Below are positions 26,915 to 36,055 of a stretch of DNA of 36,501 bases, in pieces. This DNA is from Rhodospirillales bacterium. GTDB lineage: Bacteria; Pseudomonadota; Alphaproteobacteria; Dongiales; Dongiaceae. The stretch lies in the NCBI GenBank assembly GCA_009885795.1, contig VFKA01000022.1, positions 1 to 36,501 on the forward strand, read 5' to 3'. Below the pieces are notes generated by a model. The model saw nothing but the letters and a program-made list of their open reading frames with translations. It was not told the DNA's origin and did no database searches. The first letter of the stretch is position 1, and each line of letters opens with the position of its first letter. Both the position numbers and the translations under genes were made by a program.

Positions 26915-28216
26915 ATGGCCGAGCTTTTCGACTCCCTCGCCCCGCGACCGCTGGCCGACCGGCTGCGGCCTTCGCGGCTCGACGAAATCGTGGGCCAGGA
27001 CCACCTGCTGGGCCCGGACGGTCCGATCGCCCGCATGGTGGAATCCGGGCGGCTTTCGACCATGTTCCTGTGGGGACCGCCCGGCTGCGGCAAGACCACG
27101 CTGGCGCGGCTGCTGGCGGAGCGCTCCGGCCTTGCTTTCGAGCCCCTGTCAGCGGTCTTTTCCGGCGTCGCCGATCTGCGCAAAATATTCGAGAACGCCA
27201 AGGGCCGGCGCGCCGGGGGGCAGGGCACGCTGCTCTTCGTCGATGAAATCCACCGCTTCAACCGCGCCCAGCAGGATAGCTTCTTGCCTTACGTGGAGGA
27301 TGGCACCGTCATCCTCATCGGCGCGACCACGGAGAACCCGTCCTTCGAGTTGAACGGCGCGCTGCTGTCGCGCGGCCAGGTTTTCGTCTTGAACCGGCTC
27401 GACGACGAGGCGCTGGAGATCCTGCTGCATCGCGCGGAAGAGGCGCAAGGGCGGATCCTGCCGATCGACGGCCAAGCGAGGCAAGCGCTTCGCGCCATGG
27501 CCGACGGCGACGGGCGCTACGTCCTCAACATGGCCGAGGCGCTGTTTTCGCTGCCGCCGCGAGAGAAGCCGCTCGACCTGGCCGGCCTCACCGAGGCGGT
27601 GCAGAAGCGCGTGCCGCTCTACGACAAGGCCCAGGAAGGGCATTACAACCTCATCAGCGCGCTCCACAAATCGCTGCGCGGCTCCGACACCGACGCGGGC
27701 CTCTACTGGCTAGCGCGCATGCTGGCGGGGGGCGAGGACCCGCTTTACATCGCCCGAAGGCTGGTGCGCTTCGCCGCCGAGGACATCGGGCTCGCCGATC
27801 CCGACGCGCTCGCGCAGGCGCTGGCCGCCTGGGACACCTATGAGCGGCTGGGATCGCCCGAGGGCGAGATCGCGCTCGCGCAATGCGTCATCTATCTGGC
27901 CACCGCGCCCAAATCGAATGCCGCCTATAAGGCGCTCGGCGCGGCGATGGCGGCGGCCAAGCGGTACGGATCGCTGATGCCCCCGAAGCACATCCTCAAC
28001 GCGCCGACCAAGCTGATGCGCGAGCTTGGCTATGGCGAGGGCTACGAGTACGATCACGACAGCGCGCAAGCGTTCTCGGGCCAGAACTATTTTCCCGAGG
28101 GCATGGCGCGGCAGAAATTCTACGATCCGGCGGAACGCGGTTTCGAGCGCGACATCGGCAAGCGCCTCGACTACTGGGCGAAGCTGCGGGCCGAGAGGAC
28201 GAAGGGCAAGGCATGA
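26915..28216 (+). CDS. rarA: Replication-associated recombination protein A (AAA+ ATPase, MgsA)
   Basis: RarA acts at stalled replication forks and is related to clamp loaders. The 433-residue frame has RPSRLDEIVGQDHLLG, Walker A GPPGCGKTT, Walker B LLFVDEIHRFNRAQQD, sensor 1 ATTENPSFELN and the C-terminal RarA region (LHKSLRGSDTDAGLYWLARML; RRLVRFAAEDIGLADP; GEGYEYDHD; QNYFPEGM). It is full length. Its ATG follows the second 38-bp repeat, and its stop overlaps the crcB start (ATGA). Confidence 0.96.
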   Translation: MAELFDSLAPRPLADRLRPSRLDEIVGQDHLLGPDGPIARMVESGRLSTMFLWGPPGCGKTTLARLLAERSGLAFEPLSAVFSGVADLRKIFENAKGRRAGGQGTLLFVDEIHRFNRAQQDSFLPYVEDGTVILIGATTENPSFELNGALLSRGQVFVLNRLDDEALEILLHRAEEAQGRILPIDGQARQALRAMADGDGRYVLNMAEALFSLPPREKPLDLAGLTEAVQKRVPLYDKAQEGHYNLISALHKSLRGSDTDAGLYWLARMLAGGEDPLYIARRLVRFAAEDIGLADPDALAQALAAWDTYERLGSPEGEIALAQCVIYLATAPKSNAAYKALGAAMAAAKRYGSLMPPKHILNAPTKLMRELGYGEGYEYDHDSAQAFSGQNYFPEGMARQKFYDPAERGFERDIGKRLDYWAKLRAERTKGKA

Positions 28217-28593
28217 GCATGGTGTTGGCGGTGGCGGCCGGCGGGGCGGTGGGCGCGGTGGCGCGCTATCTGATGGCCGCCGGGGTCGCGGCGTGGCTGG
28301 GGATGGCGTTCCCATGGGGTACGCTGGGAGTGAACGTGCTCGGCTGCGGCATCATGGGCGCGGTCGCCGGCGCGCTGGCCATGGCGTGGGCGCCCTCGCC
28401 CGAGCTGCGGGCGTTCCTGGCAATCGGGATCCTGGGCGGATTCACGACCTTCTCGGCGTTCACCTTCGACGTGGCGGCGCTTTACGAGCGCGACGCGATA
28501 GGGGCGGCGCTCGGCTATGTGCTGGCCTCGGTCGCGCTATCCCTCGCGGCGTTCTTCGCGGGGTCGCGCCTCATCAGGCTGGTACTCGGATGA
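28213..28593 (+). CDS. crcB: Fluoride ion channel CrcB/Fluc
   Basis: This 126-residue protein has four transmembrane helices and forms a dual-topology fluoride-exporting channel. Family motifs are GAVARYL, GTLGVNVLGCGIMG and GILGGFTTFSAFTFD. It is translationally coupled at both ends (ATGA with rarA and with rluC). No fluoride riboswitch is expected because it lies inside an operon. Confidence 0.94.
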   Translation: MSMVLAVAAGGAVGAVARYLMAAGVAAWLGMAFPWGTLGVNVLGCGIMGAVAGALAMAWAPSPELRAFLAIGILGGFTTFSAFTFDVAALYERDAIGAALGYVLASVALSLAAFFAGSRLIRLVLG

Positions 28594-29654
28594 GTGCCGT
28601 ACAGACGATCGAGGTAGCGGCCGGCGATTCCGATATCCGGCTCGACCGCTGGTTCAAGCGGCATTTCCCCGGCCTCGGCCACGGCCCGCTGGAAAAACTG
28701 CTGCGCACCGGCCAGGTGAGGGTCGATGGGCGGCGCGTCAAGGCCGGCGAGCGTCTTCGGACCGGCCAGCAGGTGCGCGTGCCGCCATTGCCTGCGCCGC
28801 TGCCGCAACGCCCGCGCGCGGTCTTCAAGATCGACGAGCGCGACGCGGCGGCGCTGCGCGGCGCCATCATCCACCAGGACGACCATGTCATCGCCATCGA
28901 CAAGCCGTCGGGGCTGGCGGTGCAGGGCGGGCCGGGCCTGGTACGTCATCTCGACGCCATGCTGGATGCGCTGAGGTTCGACGCGCCCGAGCGGCCGCGG
29001 CTGGTGCATCGGCTCGACCGCGATACCAGCGGCGTGCTGCTGCTGGCGCGCACGGCACAAGCCGCCGCGGCGCTGGCGGCCGCCTTCCGCGACAAGAAGG
29101 CGAGCAAGCTCTATTGGGCGATCGTCGTGGGCGTGCCCAAGGAGCGCGAGGGCCGCATCGAGCTCGCCCTCGACAAGCGCCCCGGGCCCCAGGGCGAGCG
29201 CGTGGTTCCGGTGGAGGACGGGGCGCGCTCGCTCACCGACTACCGCGTGCTGGATCATGCGGGAAAACGCGCGGCCTGGCTCGAGCTGCGGCCGGCGACC
29301 GGGCGCACGCACCAATTGCGCGCGCACTGCGCCGCCATCGGCACGCCGATCCTGGGCGATGGGAAGTATGGCGGCGCGGCGGCTTTCCTCACCGGCGCGC
29401 CGCTCCCGCGGCGGCTGCACCTGCATGCCCGCGCGATCCTGCTGCCGCACCCGGCCGGCGGGATGTTGCGGGTGGAGGCGCCGCTGCCGGCCGATCTCGG
29501 GCGGACGTGGGAGTTCTTCGGATTCGATATGGATCGTCGGGTCGAGCCCGGCGATGACACCGGTAAGAATACTGTCATGCCCGGCCCCCGAGCCGGGCAT
29601 CCAACTCGCCGCGTCGCCATGGATCGCCGGGTCAAGCCCGGCGATGACAACTGA
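28590..29654 (+). CDS. rluC: RluC/RluD-type 23S rRNA pseudouridine synthase with repeat-derived tail
   Basis: The 354-residue product has an N-terminal S4-like RNA-binding domain (residues about 14-70) and the RluA-family catalytic domain with the Asp motif HRLDRDTSGVLLLA and RPATGRTHQLRAHCAAIGTPILGD. It makes pseudouridine in large-subunit rRNA; the exact sites are not provable from sequence. The conserved protein ends near WEFFGFD. The last 40 or so residues (MDRRVEPGDD through MDRRVKPGDDN) are translated from REP-type repeats. The start overlaps the crcB stop. Confidence 0.9.
   Translation: MSAVQTIEVAAGDSDIRLDRWFKRHFPGLGHGPLEKLLRTGQVRVDGRRVKAGERLRTGQQVRVPPLPAPLPQRPRAVFKIDERDAAALRGAIIHQDDHVIAIDKPSGLAVQGGPGLVRHLDAMLDALRFDAPERPRLVHRLDRDTSGVLLLARTAQAAAALAAAFRDKKASKLYWAIVVGVPKEREGRIELALDKRPGPQGERVVPVEDGARSLTDYRVLDHAGKRAAWLELRPATGRTHQLRAHCAAIGTPILGDGKYGGAAAFLTGAPLPRRLHLHARAILLPHPAGGMLRVEAPLPADLGRTWEFFGFDMDRRVEPGDDTGKNTVMPGPRAGHPTRRVAMDRRVKPGDDN
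29529..29650. repeat. REP-type hairpins in the 3' end of rluC
   Basis: Three units are visible: a GGATCGTCGGGTCGAGCCCG unit at about 29530-29550, the inverted unit ATGCCCGGC with GCCGGGCAT at about 29577-29600, and GCCGGGTC with AGCCCGGC at about 29626-29642. They belong to the same family as the elements at 13811-13909. They lie inside the reading frame of rluC, and the stop codon is the first triplet after the last unit. Confidence 0.8.
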
Positions 29655-29695
29655 AAATCCGGCGTTATGATGCCGCGTCAAGGAAGGAGGCGGAT

Positions 29696-31729
29696 ATGAA
29701 ATTGTTGCTCAAGATCGTCGCCGGGCTCGTCGCCCTGTTGGTCGTGGCCGCCATCGGCGTCTTCGTTCTGCTGAACAATATCGACTTCAATCGATTCCGC
29801 GGGGCGATAGCGGAGCAGGTCGGCAAGGCGACCGGACGGCAGGTGACCATCGCCGGCGACTTCGAGTTGAGCATTTCGCTGACGCCGACGGTCTCGTTCG
29901 CCGATGTGACGCTCGCCAACGCCTCCTGGGGCTCGCGCCCGGACATCGTGCGCGTGAAGCGCCTGGAGGTGGAAATGGAGCTGCTGCCGCTGCTGTTCGG
30001 CGAGACAAGGGTCCGGCGCGTGGTGCTGGTCGGCGCCGACATCCTGATGGAGACCAACGACAAGGGCATCGGTAACTGGGTGCTGGGCACGATCGGCGAG
30101 GAAGAGGTTGCGCCCGGTTCGGAGTCCGGCGGCGCGAGAACGCTGCCGACCGTGAATGTCGTGGTCATCGAGGACGCAATCATCACCTACCGAAGCGGTG
30201 TCACCGGAGAATTGCAGACGTTGACGTTGGCCGAGGCGTCGTTCGAGGCCGAGAGCCGAACGAGCCCGATCGCCTTCGCGCTCGACGGCGCGGTGAACGG
30301 GCAGCCTTTGTCGCTCACGGGATCGCTGGGCAGCGTGGAGGTTCTTGGGTCGGGCACGCCGTTGCCGGTCGAATTCTCGCTCCAGGCCGGCGGAGCGTCG
30401 GTCACCGCCAAGGGCGCGATCGAGCGCCCGGCGCAGGGCGAGGGCATAGCGTTCGCACTCACGGCCTCGGGGGATAGCCTGGCTTCGCTCGGGCCGCTTT
30501 TCGGCGGCACGCTGCCGGCGCTCGGCCCTTACGAGATCGCCGGCACGCTCAGCAACCCGAGCGGCGCCTACAAGCTGGCCGACGCGGCGATCAAATTGGG
30601 CGGCAGCGATCTGCGCGGCGAAGTAATCCTGGCGCTCGGCGAACGGCCGACACTGACCGCGACACTGGCCTCGACCAGGCTCGATCTCGAGGATCTCGGC
30701 ATCGCGGGCGCCGGTGGAGGAGCTGGAAGCAGCGGCGCCGGAGATGGGCGCGTGTTCCCGGATGACGCGCTGCCATTCGACGGCCTCGCATTTGCCGACG
30801 CCGAACTGGCGCTCGACATCGGCACGCTGGTAAACCAAAAGGCGACGTTGAGCAATGTGAACGTCGACCTATCGCTCGCGGGCGGCAAACTCACGGTGAG
30901 GAAACTCGACGCCGGCATATCGGGCGGACGGGTGAGCATCGCCGGCAACGTCAACGCCGCGGCGCGGCCGGCGGCGGTCGCGGCCAGGATAACGGCGCGC
31001 GGCGTCGAATCGGCCGCGCTTCTGCAAACCTTCGGCATCGGCGGCTCGTTCACCGGCGGCACCGTCAATCTCGACCTCGACGTCAAGGGCAAGGGCGATT
31101 CCATTCGCCAGATCATGGCCGGCCTCGATGGGACCAGCAGCTTCGAGATGAAGGGCGGGCGGATCGAGGACGAATTCGCGAAGCTGATCCTCGCGGACGT
31201 GTCGCAGCTGCTTCAATCGGGTGGCGACAGCGGCGCGATCAACTGCATGGTGAGCCGCTTTGCCATCAAGAACGGCTTGGCGACCAGCCAGGCGCTGGTG
31301 GTCGATACGCCCGGCGCCGTCATCCTGGGCAGCGGGCGCGTGATGCTGGACAGCGAGAAGCTCGATTTGCGATTCGATCCATCGGCGAAGCAGGTCAATC
31401 TCGCCAATCTCGCCGTGCCGGTGCGGGTCGGCGGTACGTTTCTCAAGCCATCGGTGACGCCGGACGCGGCGGCATTGGCGACCGGGGTGGTCGGCACGGT
31501 CGGCGCCGTCGCCCTCGCGCCCGTGGCGATCGTCGGCGCGCTCATCGGCGGCGAAGCCGTGGCGGGCGGCGAGGGGACGAGCGACAACCCGTGCGTCGCC
31601 GCGCTGTCGGCCAAGGCCAAGCCGGCGCAAGAGGAGCAGAAGCCGAAATCCACCGGCGAGCAGATCCTGGACGACACCGGCGAGGCCCTTGAGGACGTGG
31701 GCGACGCCATCGAGGGATTGTTCCAGTAG
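29696..31729 (+). CDS. AsmA family protein
   Basis: This 677-residue protein has one N-terminal membrane anchor (LLKIVAGLVALLVVAAIGVFVLL) and a long periplasmic beta-rich region. The AsmA start is recognisable: NNIDFNRFRGAIAEQVGKATGRQVTIAGDFELSIS, then LTPTVSFADVTLANASWG and RVKRLEVEMELLPLLFGE. A C-terminal AsmA-like region has DLKGKGDSIRQIMAGLDGTSSFEMKGG in variant form. Family members are linked to phospholipid transport and outer-membrane homeostasis. A strong ribosome-binding site (AAGGAAGGAGG) lies at 29680-29690. The last 60 residues are low complexity. Confidence 0.9.
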   Translation: MKLLLKIVAGLVALLVVAAIGVFVLLNNIDFNRFRGAIAEQVGKATGRQVTIAGDFELSISLTPTVSFADVTLANASWGSRPDIVRVKRLEVEMELLPLLFGETRVRRVVLVGADILMETNDKGIGNWVLGTIGEEEVAPGSESGGARTLPTVNVVVIEDAIITYRSGVTGELQTLTLAEASFEAESRTSPIAFALDGAVNGQPLSLTGSLGSVEVLGSGTPLPVEFSLQAGGASVTAKGAIERPAQGEGIAFALTASGDSLASLGPLFGGTLPALGPYEIAGTLSNPSGAYKLADAAIKLGGSDLRGEVILALGERPTLTATLASTRLDLEDLGIAGAGGGAGSSGAGDGRVFPDDALPFDGLAFADAELALDIGTLVNQKATLSNVNVDLSLAGGKLTVRKLDAGISGGRVSIAGNVNAAARPAAVAARITARGVESAALLQTFGIGGSFTGGTVNLDLDVKGKGDSIRQIMAGLDGTSSFEMKGGRIEDEFAKLILADVSQLLQSGGDSGAINCMVSRFAIKNGLATSQALVVDTPGAVILGSGRVMLDSEKLDLRFDPSAKQVNLANLAVPVRVGGTFLKPSVTPDAAALATGVVGTVGAVALAPVAIVGALIGGEAVAGGEGTSDNPCVAALSAKAKPAQEEQKPKSTGEQILDDTGEALEDVGDAIEGLFQ

Positions 31730-31798
31730 CCGGCGGTCATGTTTGGTGCTAAAGCCCTGGAGCCGCTCGCAAAAGCGATGCGGTGGGGGTTCTAGGCG

Positions 31799-33331
31799 AT
31801 GCGCGACATCCTGCGGCGGCTGGAAGAAAAGCGCGCGGCGGCGAGAGCCGGCGGCGGCCAGCGGCGCATCGACGCCCAGCACGCCAAGGGGCGCCTCACC
31901 GCCCGCGAGCGCGTCGAACTGCTGTTCGACCCGGACTCGTTCGAGGAATGGGACATGTTCGTCGAGCATCGCTCGACCGATTTCGGCATGGGCGACCAGC
32001 GCACGCCGGGCGACGGCGTCGTTACCGGCTATGGCAATATGAACGGGCGCCTGGTGTTCGTGTTCAGCCAGGACTTCACGGTGTTCGGCGGATCTTTGAG
32101 CGAGGCGCACGCCAGCAAGATCTGCAAGATCATGGACCAGGCGATGAAGGTGGGCGCGCCCATCGTCGGCTTGAACGATTCCGGCGGCGCCCGCATCCAG
32201 GACGGCGTCGCCTCGCTCGCCGGCTACGCCGAGGTGTTCCAGAGGAACGTGCTGGCCTCGGGCGTGGTGCCGCAGATCTCGCTCATCATGGGGCCGTGCG
32301 CCGGGGGCGCGGTCTATTCGCCGGCGATGACCGACTTCATCTTCATGGTGAAGGATTCCTCCTACATGTTCGTCACCGGCCCCGACGTGGTGCGCACCGT
32401 GACGCATGAAACCGTGACCCACGAGCAGCTGGGCGGCGCCGTCACCCATACGACCAAGTCGGGGGTCGCCGACCTCGCCTTCGAGAACGACGTCGAGGCG
32501 CTGCTGCAATTGCGCCGGTTCATCGATTTCCTGCCGCCCTCGAACCGCGAGAAGGCGCCGGTGCGAGCGACGCCCGATCCGGGCGAGCGGGCCGAGCCGT
32601 CTCTGGATTCCCTGGTGCCCGTCAATTCCAACACGCCCTACGACATGAAGGAGTTGATCCGGAAGGTCGTGGACGAGGGCGATTTCTTCGAACTGCAGCC
32701 CGATTACGCCGGCAACATCGTCATCGGCTTCGGGCGCATCGAGGGTGCGACCATCGGTGTCGTCGCCAACCAGCCGATGGTGCTGGCCGGGTGCCTCGAC
32801 ATCGATTCCTCGCGCAAGGCGGCGCGGTTCGTGCGCTTCTGCGATTGCTTCAACATCCCGATCCTCACCTTCGTCGATGTGCCGGGGTTCCTGCCGGGCA
32901 CCAACCAGGAGCACAACGCCATCATCAAGCATGGGGCGAAACTCTTGTTCGCCTTCGCCGAGGCGACGGTGCCGAAGGTCACCATCATCACCCGCAAGGC
33001 CTATGGCGGGGCCTATGACGTCATGAGCTCGAAGCATTTGCGCGGCGACGTGAACTTCGCCTGGCCCAGCGCCGAAATCGCGGTCATGGGGCCGAAGGGC
33101 GCGGTCGAGATCATCTTCCGCTCGGACATCGGCGACGCCGAGAAGATCGCCCAGCGCACCGAGGATTACCGCGAGAAATTCGCCAATCCCTTCGTCGCCG
33201 GCGCGCGCGGCTTCATCGACGACGTGATCATGCCATCGACGACGCGAAGGCGGGTCGCCCGCTCGCTCGCCATGCTGCGCGACAAGAAACTCGAGAATCC
33301 GTGGAAGAAACACGACAATATTCCGCTGTGA
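31799..33331 (+). CDS. pccB: Propionyl-CoA carboxylase beta subunit (carboxyltransferase)
   Basis: The 510-residue subunit moves CO2 from carboxybiotin to propionyl-CoA, making methylmalonyl-CoA. The two crotonase-like halves are clear: the N-terminal half has [37 protein letters not shown] and [16 protein letters not shown]; the C-terminal half has [15 protein letters not shown]. The Asp of AYDVMSSKH corresponds to the residue linked to propionyl/acetyl preference in PccB. The end [13 protein letters not shown] is typical. It works with the biotin subunit encoded at 33903-35885. Confidence 0.94.
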   Translation: MRDILRRLEEKRAAARAGGGQRRIDAQHAKGRLTARERVELLFDPDSFEEWDMFVEHRSTDFGMGDQRTPGDGVVTGYGNMNGRLVFVFSQDFTVFGGSLSEAHASKICKIMDQAMKVGAPIVGLNDSGGARIQDGVASLAGYAEVFQRNVLASGVVPQISLIMGPCAGGAVYSPAMTDFIFMVKDSSYMFVTGPDVVRTVTHETVTHEQLGGAVTHTTKSGVADLAFENDVEALLQLRRFIDFLPPSNREKAPVRATPDPGERAEPSLDSLVPVNSNTPYDMKELIRKVVDEGDFFELQPDYAGNIVIGFGRIEGATIGVVANQPMVLAGCLDIDSSRKAARFVRFCDCFNIPILTFVDVPGFLPGTNQEHNAIIKHGAKLLFAFAEATVPKVTIITRKAYGGAYDVMSSKHLRGDVNFAWPSAEIAVMGPKGAVEIIFRSDIGDAEKIAQRTEDYREKFANPFVAGARGFIDDVIMPSTTRRRVARSLAMLRDKKLENPWKKHDNIPL

Positions 33332-33339
33332 ACGGCCTC

Positions 33340-33505
33340 CTCATCCTTCGAGACGGGCCTACGGCCCTCCTCAGGATGAGGGTTGTTGTGCATTTGTTCC
33401 TCATCCTTCGAGACGCGCCCTCTCGGGCGCTCCTCAGGATGAAGTGTTGTTTGTATTTAGTCCTCATCCTGAGGAGGCCGCGAAGCGGCCGTCTCGAAGG
33501 ATGAG
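33340..33505. repeat. Cluster of three REP-type repeats upstream of the GIY-YIG gene
   Basis: Three copies of the CTCATCCTTCGAGACG...CTCCTCAGGATGAG element lie at about 33340-33380, 33400-33442 and, inverted, 33463-33505. Their variable central hairpins differ (GGGCCTACGGCCC, GCGCCCTCTCGGGCGC, GGCCGCGAAGCGGCC). The inverted copy ends with the ATGAG in which the GIY-YIG start codon lies. Confidence 0.88.
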
Positions 33506-33899
33506 TGTTCATGTCTACATGCTGCGTTGTGCCGATGGGAGCTATTACGTCGGCTCGACACGCGGCAGCCTGGAGCTTCGAATCGCCCACCACAATGCCG
33601 GGACTTTCGGAGGGTACACGTCCAAGCGGCGGCCGGTGGCGCTCGCGTGGCATCAGGAATTCGAGCGCATCATGGATGCGATAGCAGTGGAGCGGCGAAT
33701 CAAGGGGTGGAGCCGCGCCAAGAAAGAAGCGCTGATCGACGGCGACTTCCGGGAGATTGAGCGGCTCGCCAAGCGTAGAGGCTCCTTCGAGACGGCCGCC
33801 GCGCGGCCTCCTCAGGATGAGGAAAAAGGGACGGCCGCCGCGCGGCCTGCTCATCCTTCGAGACGGCCCTACGGGCCTCCTCAGGATGAGGGTTGCTGA
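33501..33899 (+). CDS. GIY-YIG domain endonuclease-like protein, YhbQ type
   Basis: With ATG 33501 the product has 132 residues. It contains the GIY-YIG core as VYMLRCADGSYYVGSTRGSLELRIAHHNAG, then TSKRRPVALAWHQEF and the ERRIKGWSRAKKEALI motif typical of the single-domain UPF0213/YhbQ group. The conserved domain ends near RLAKRRG. The last 40 residues (FETAAARPPQDEEKG, PSRRPYGPPQDEG) are entirely translated repeat. The frame is open upstream through another repeat, but the domain needs no more. Its cellular role is unknown. It interrupts an otherwise standard pccB-pccA pair. Confidence 0.85.
   Translation: MSVHVYMLRCADGSYYVGSTRGSLELRIAHHNAGTFGGYTSKRRPVALAWHQEFERIMDAIAVERRIKGWSRAKKEALIDGDFREIERLAKRRGSFETAAARPPQDEEKGTAAARPAHPSRRPYGPPQDEGC
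33782..33890. repeat. Two REP-type repeats forming the 3' end of the GIY-YIG gene
   Basis: Copies lie at about 33782-33821 (central GGCCGCCGCGCGGCC) and 33850-33890 (central GGCCCTACGGGCC), both in the direct orientation. They belong to the same family as 33340-33505. Together the five copies bracket the nuclease domain. Confidence 0.88.
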
Positions 33900-33902
33900 A
33901 AG

Positions 33903-35885
33903 ATGTTCAAGAAGATCCTCATAGCCAATCGCGGCGAGATCGCTTGCCGGGTCATGCGCACGGCGAAGGCGATGGGCATTCGGACCGTGGCGATCCACTC
34001 AGACGTCGACGCCGATGCGCGTCACGTGCGCGAGGCGGACGAGGCGGTGCTGGTCGGGCCGGCGCCGTCGGCGCAAAGCTATCTGAACGTCGAGGCCATC
34101 CTGCGCGCGATCGCGCAGACCGGCGCGGAAGGCGTGCATCCGGGATACGGGTTCCTCTCCGAGAACGCCGCCTTCGCCGCGGCGGTCGAGAAGGCGGGCG
34201 CGCGCTTCATCGGACCTAGCCCCTCGGCCATCGCCGCCATGGGCGACAAGATTCGGTCGAAACAATTGGCGCGGGAAGCGGGCGTCAGCGTCGTGCCGGG
34301 CGGCGTGGAGAGCGTCGCCGACGAGGAAGCGGCGCGCGAGGCCGCCGCGGCGATCGGCTATCCGGTGCTGGTGAAGGCGTCGGCCGGGGGCGGCGGCAAG
34401 GGCATGCGCTTGGTGCGGGGCGAGGCCGAGATGGCGGATGCGCTGCGCTCGGCCGCCCACGAAGCAAAGGCGAGCTTCGGCGACGAGCGCGTCTTCGTCG
34501 AGAAGTTCATCGAGCACCCGCGCCACATCGAGATCCAGGTGCTGGCCGATTCATATGGCCACGTCATCCATCTGGGCGAGCGCGAATGTTCGATCCAGCG
34601 CCGCCACCAGAAGGTGATCGAGGAGTCGCCGAGCCCGCTCTTGGACGCCAAGACGCGCGCGGCCATGGGCGCGCAGGCGGTGGCGTTGGCGCAGGCGGTC
34701 GAGTATCGCTCCGCCGGCACGGTCGAGTTCATAGCCGACCGGAACAAGAACTTCTATTTCCTTGAAATGAATACAAGATTACAGGTTGAGCACCCCGTGA
34801 CCGAGAAGGTGACGGGGCTCGATCTGGTCGAATGGATGATCCGGATCGCGGCCGGGGAGCGGTTGACGCTCAAGCAGAAGGACGTGCGGCTCGATGGCTG
34901 GGCGATCGAGGCGCGGCTCTATGCCGAGGACCCGACGCGCGGATTCCTGCCGGCGAGTGGGCGCGTCGTCCGCTATCGCGAGCCGACCGGCGCGGGGGTG
35001 CGCATCGACAGCGGCATCCATGAAGGAGCCGAGGTCACCGTCCATTACGATCCGATCCTGGCCAAGATCGTGACCCACGCCGCGGACCGGGACGGGGCGG
35101 TGGCGCTGATGCGCCATGCGCTCGACTCCTGTTGCGTGCGCGGCGTCGTCAACAACGGGCTGTTCCTCGGCGCGGTGATGGCGAATCCGAGGTTCCAGTC
35201 GGGCGATATCTCGACCGCGTTCATCCAAGAGGAATTCGGCGCGGCCTTCGACCCGGCCAAGGCGGGGAAGGAGCAGCTCGCGGTCCTGGTGGCGGTGGCC
35301 GCGACCTTGCACCACCGCCTGCACGCGCGCGACGCGGCGATCGGCGGCGGGCAAAACGCCCAGAGGGTCGCGAGCGGCGCGGAATGGGTCGTGCTGGCGA
35401 ACGGCGATTCCCACAAGGCGACCGTGGCGGAGACCGCGGGCGGCCATGCGGCGGTCACGTCCTCCGATTCCCACGAGGTGATCGGCGAGTGGCGCTTCGA
35501 CGATCCCGTTTTTCGCGGCGCGGTCAATGGCCGGCCGGTCGCGGTCCAGGTCGAGCGCATCGGGCTTGCCTATCGCCTGTCGCATGACGGCGTCAGGCTC
35601 GATCTTCAGGTGCTGGCGCCGCGCGCGGCCGAGCTTGCCGCCCTCATGCCGGCGAAGAAGAAGCAGGACATGTCGCGCTTCGTGTTGTCGCCGATGCCGG
35701 GGCTGTTGTCGTCGCTCGCGGTCGCGGTCGGCCAGGACGTGAAGGCGGGCGAGGCCATCGCCGTCATCGAGGCAATGAAGATGGAAAACGTGCTGCGCGC
35801 GGAGCGCGACGGGCGCGTCGCCGCGCTCCGGGCCAAGCCGGGCGATAGCCTCGCCGCCGACCAGCCGATCCTCGAATTCGAATAG
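33903..35885 (+). CDS. pccA: Propionyl-CoA/acetyl-CoA carboxylase alpha subunit (biotin carboxylase and biotin carrier)
   Basis: The 660-residue subunit carboxylates biotin using ATP and bicarbonate. Residues 1-450 are biotin carboxylase: MFKKILIANRGEIACRVMRTAK, the ATP-grasp Gly loop KASAGGGGKGMRLV, HLGERECSIQRRHQKVIEESPSP and EMNTRLQVEHPVTE. A BT-like linker domain follows. The C-terminal biotin carrier domain has EAMKMEN with the biotinylated Lys626. It pairs with pccB, making methylmalonyl-CoA in propionate, odd-chain fatty acid and branched amino acid breakdown. It starts three bases after the GIY-YIG stop. Confidence 0.95.
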   Translation: MFKKILIANRGEIACRVMRTAKAMGIRTVAIHSDVDADARHVREADEAVLVGPAPSAQSYLNVEAILRAIAQTGAEGVHPGYGFLSENAAFAAAVEKAGARFIGPSPSAIAAMGDKIRSKQLAREAGVSVVPGGVESVADEEAAREAAAAIGYPVLVKASAGGGGKGMRLVRGEAEMADALRSAAHEAKASFGDERVFVEKFIEHPRHIEIQVLADSYGHVIHLGERECSIQRRHQKVIEESPSPLLDAKTRAAMGAQAVALAQAVEYRSAGTVEFIADRNKNFYFLEMNTRLQVEHPVTEKVTGLDLVEWMIRIAAGERLTLKQKDVRLDGWAIEARLYAEDPTRGFLPASGRVVRYREPTGAGVRIDSGIHEGAEVTVHYDPILAKIVTHAADRDGAVALMRHALDSCCVRGVVNNGLFLGAVMANPRFQSGDISTAFIQEEFGAAFDPAKAGKEQLAVLVAVAATLHHRLHARDAAIGGGQNAQRVASGAEWVVLANGDSHKATVAETAGGHAAVTSSDSHEVIGEWRFDDPVFRGAVNGRPVAVQVERIGLAYRLSHDGVRLDLQVLAPRAAELAALMPAKKKQDMSRFVLSPMPGLLSSLAVAVGQDVKAGEAIAVIEAMKMENVLRAERDGRVAALRAKPGDSLAADQPILEFE

Positions 35886-35937
35886 CTAGTGGGCGGTTTC
35901 TTGGAACCATCGTCGTAGTTCCCTCGGCCGGCCGGGA

Positions 35938-36004
35938 ACCACAGAGGCACAGAGGCACAGAGACGCTTTCGGTCCTGACTCTTTCGTCTCTGTGCCTCTG
36001 TGGT
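35938..36004. repeat. Long inverted repeat after pccA, one arm with an internal duplication
   Basis: The right arm CGTCTCTGTGCCTCTGTGGT (35985-36004) is fully complementary to the ends of the left arm (35938-35965), which carries one additional 8-base GCACAGAG unit. The loop is about 19 bases. The stem can fold in two registers. It resembles widely dispersed CAGAGGCACAGAG repeats. It may terminate pccA transcription, although the bases after it (AAATTATTG) are only weakly T-rich. Confidence 0.8.
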
Positions 36005-36055
36005 AAATTATTGCTCGGGGAGTACGAGTGATTTCATGGAATCGATCTACTAGGC

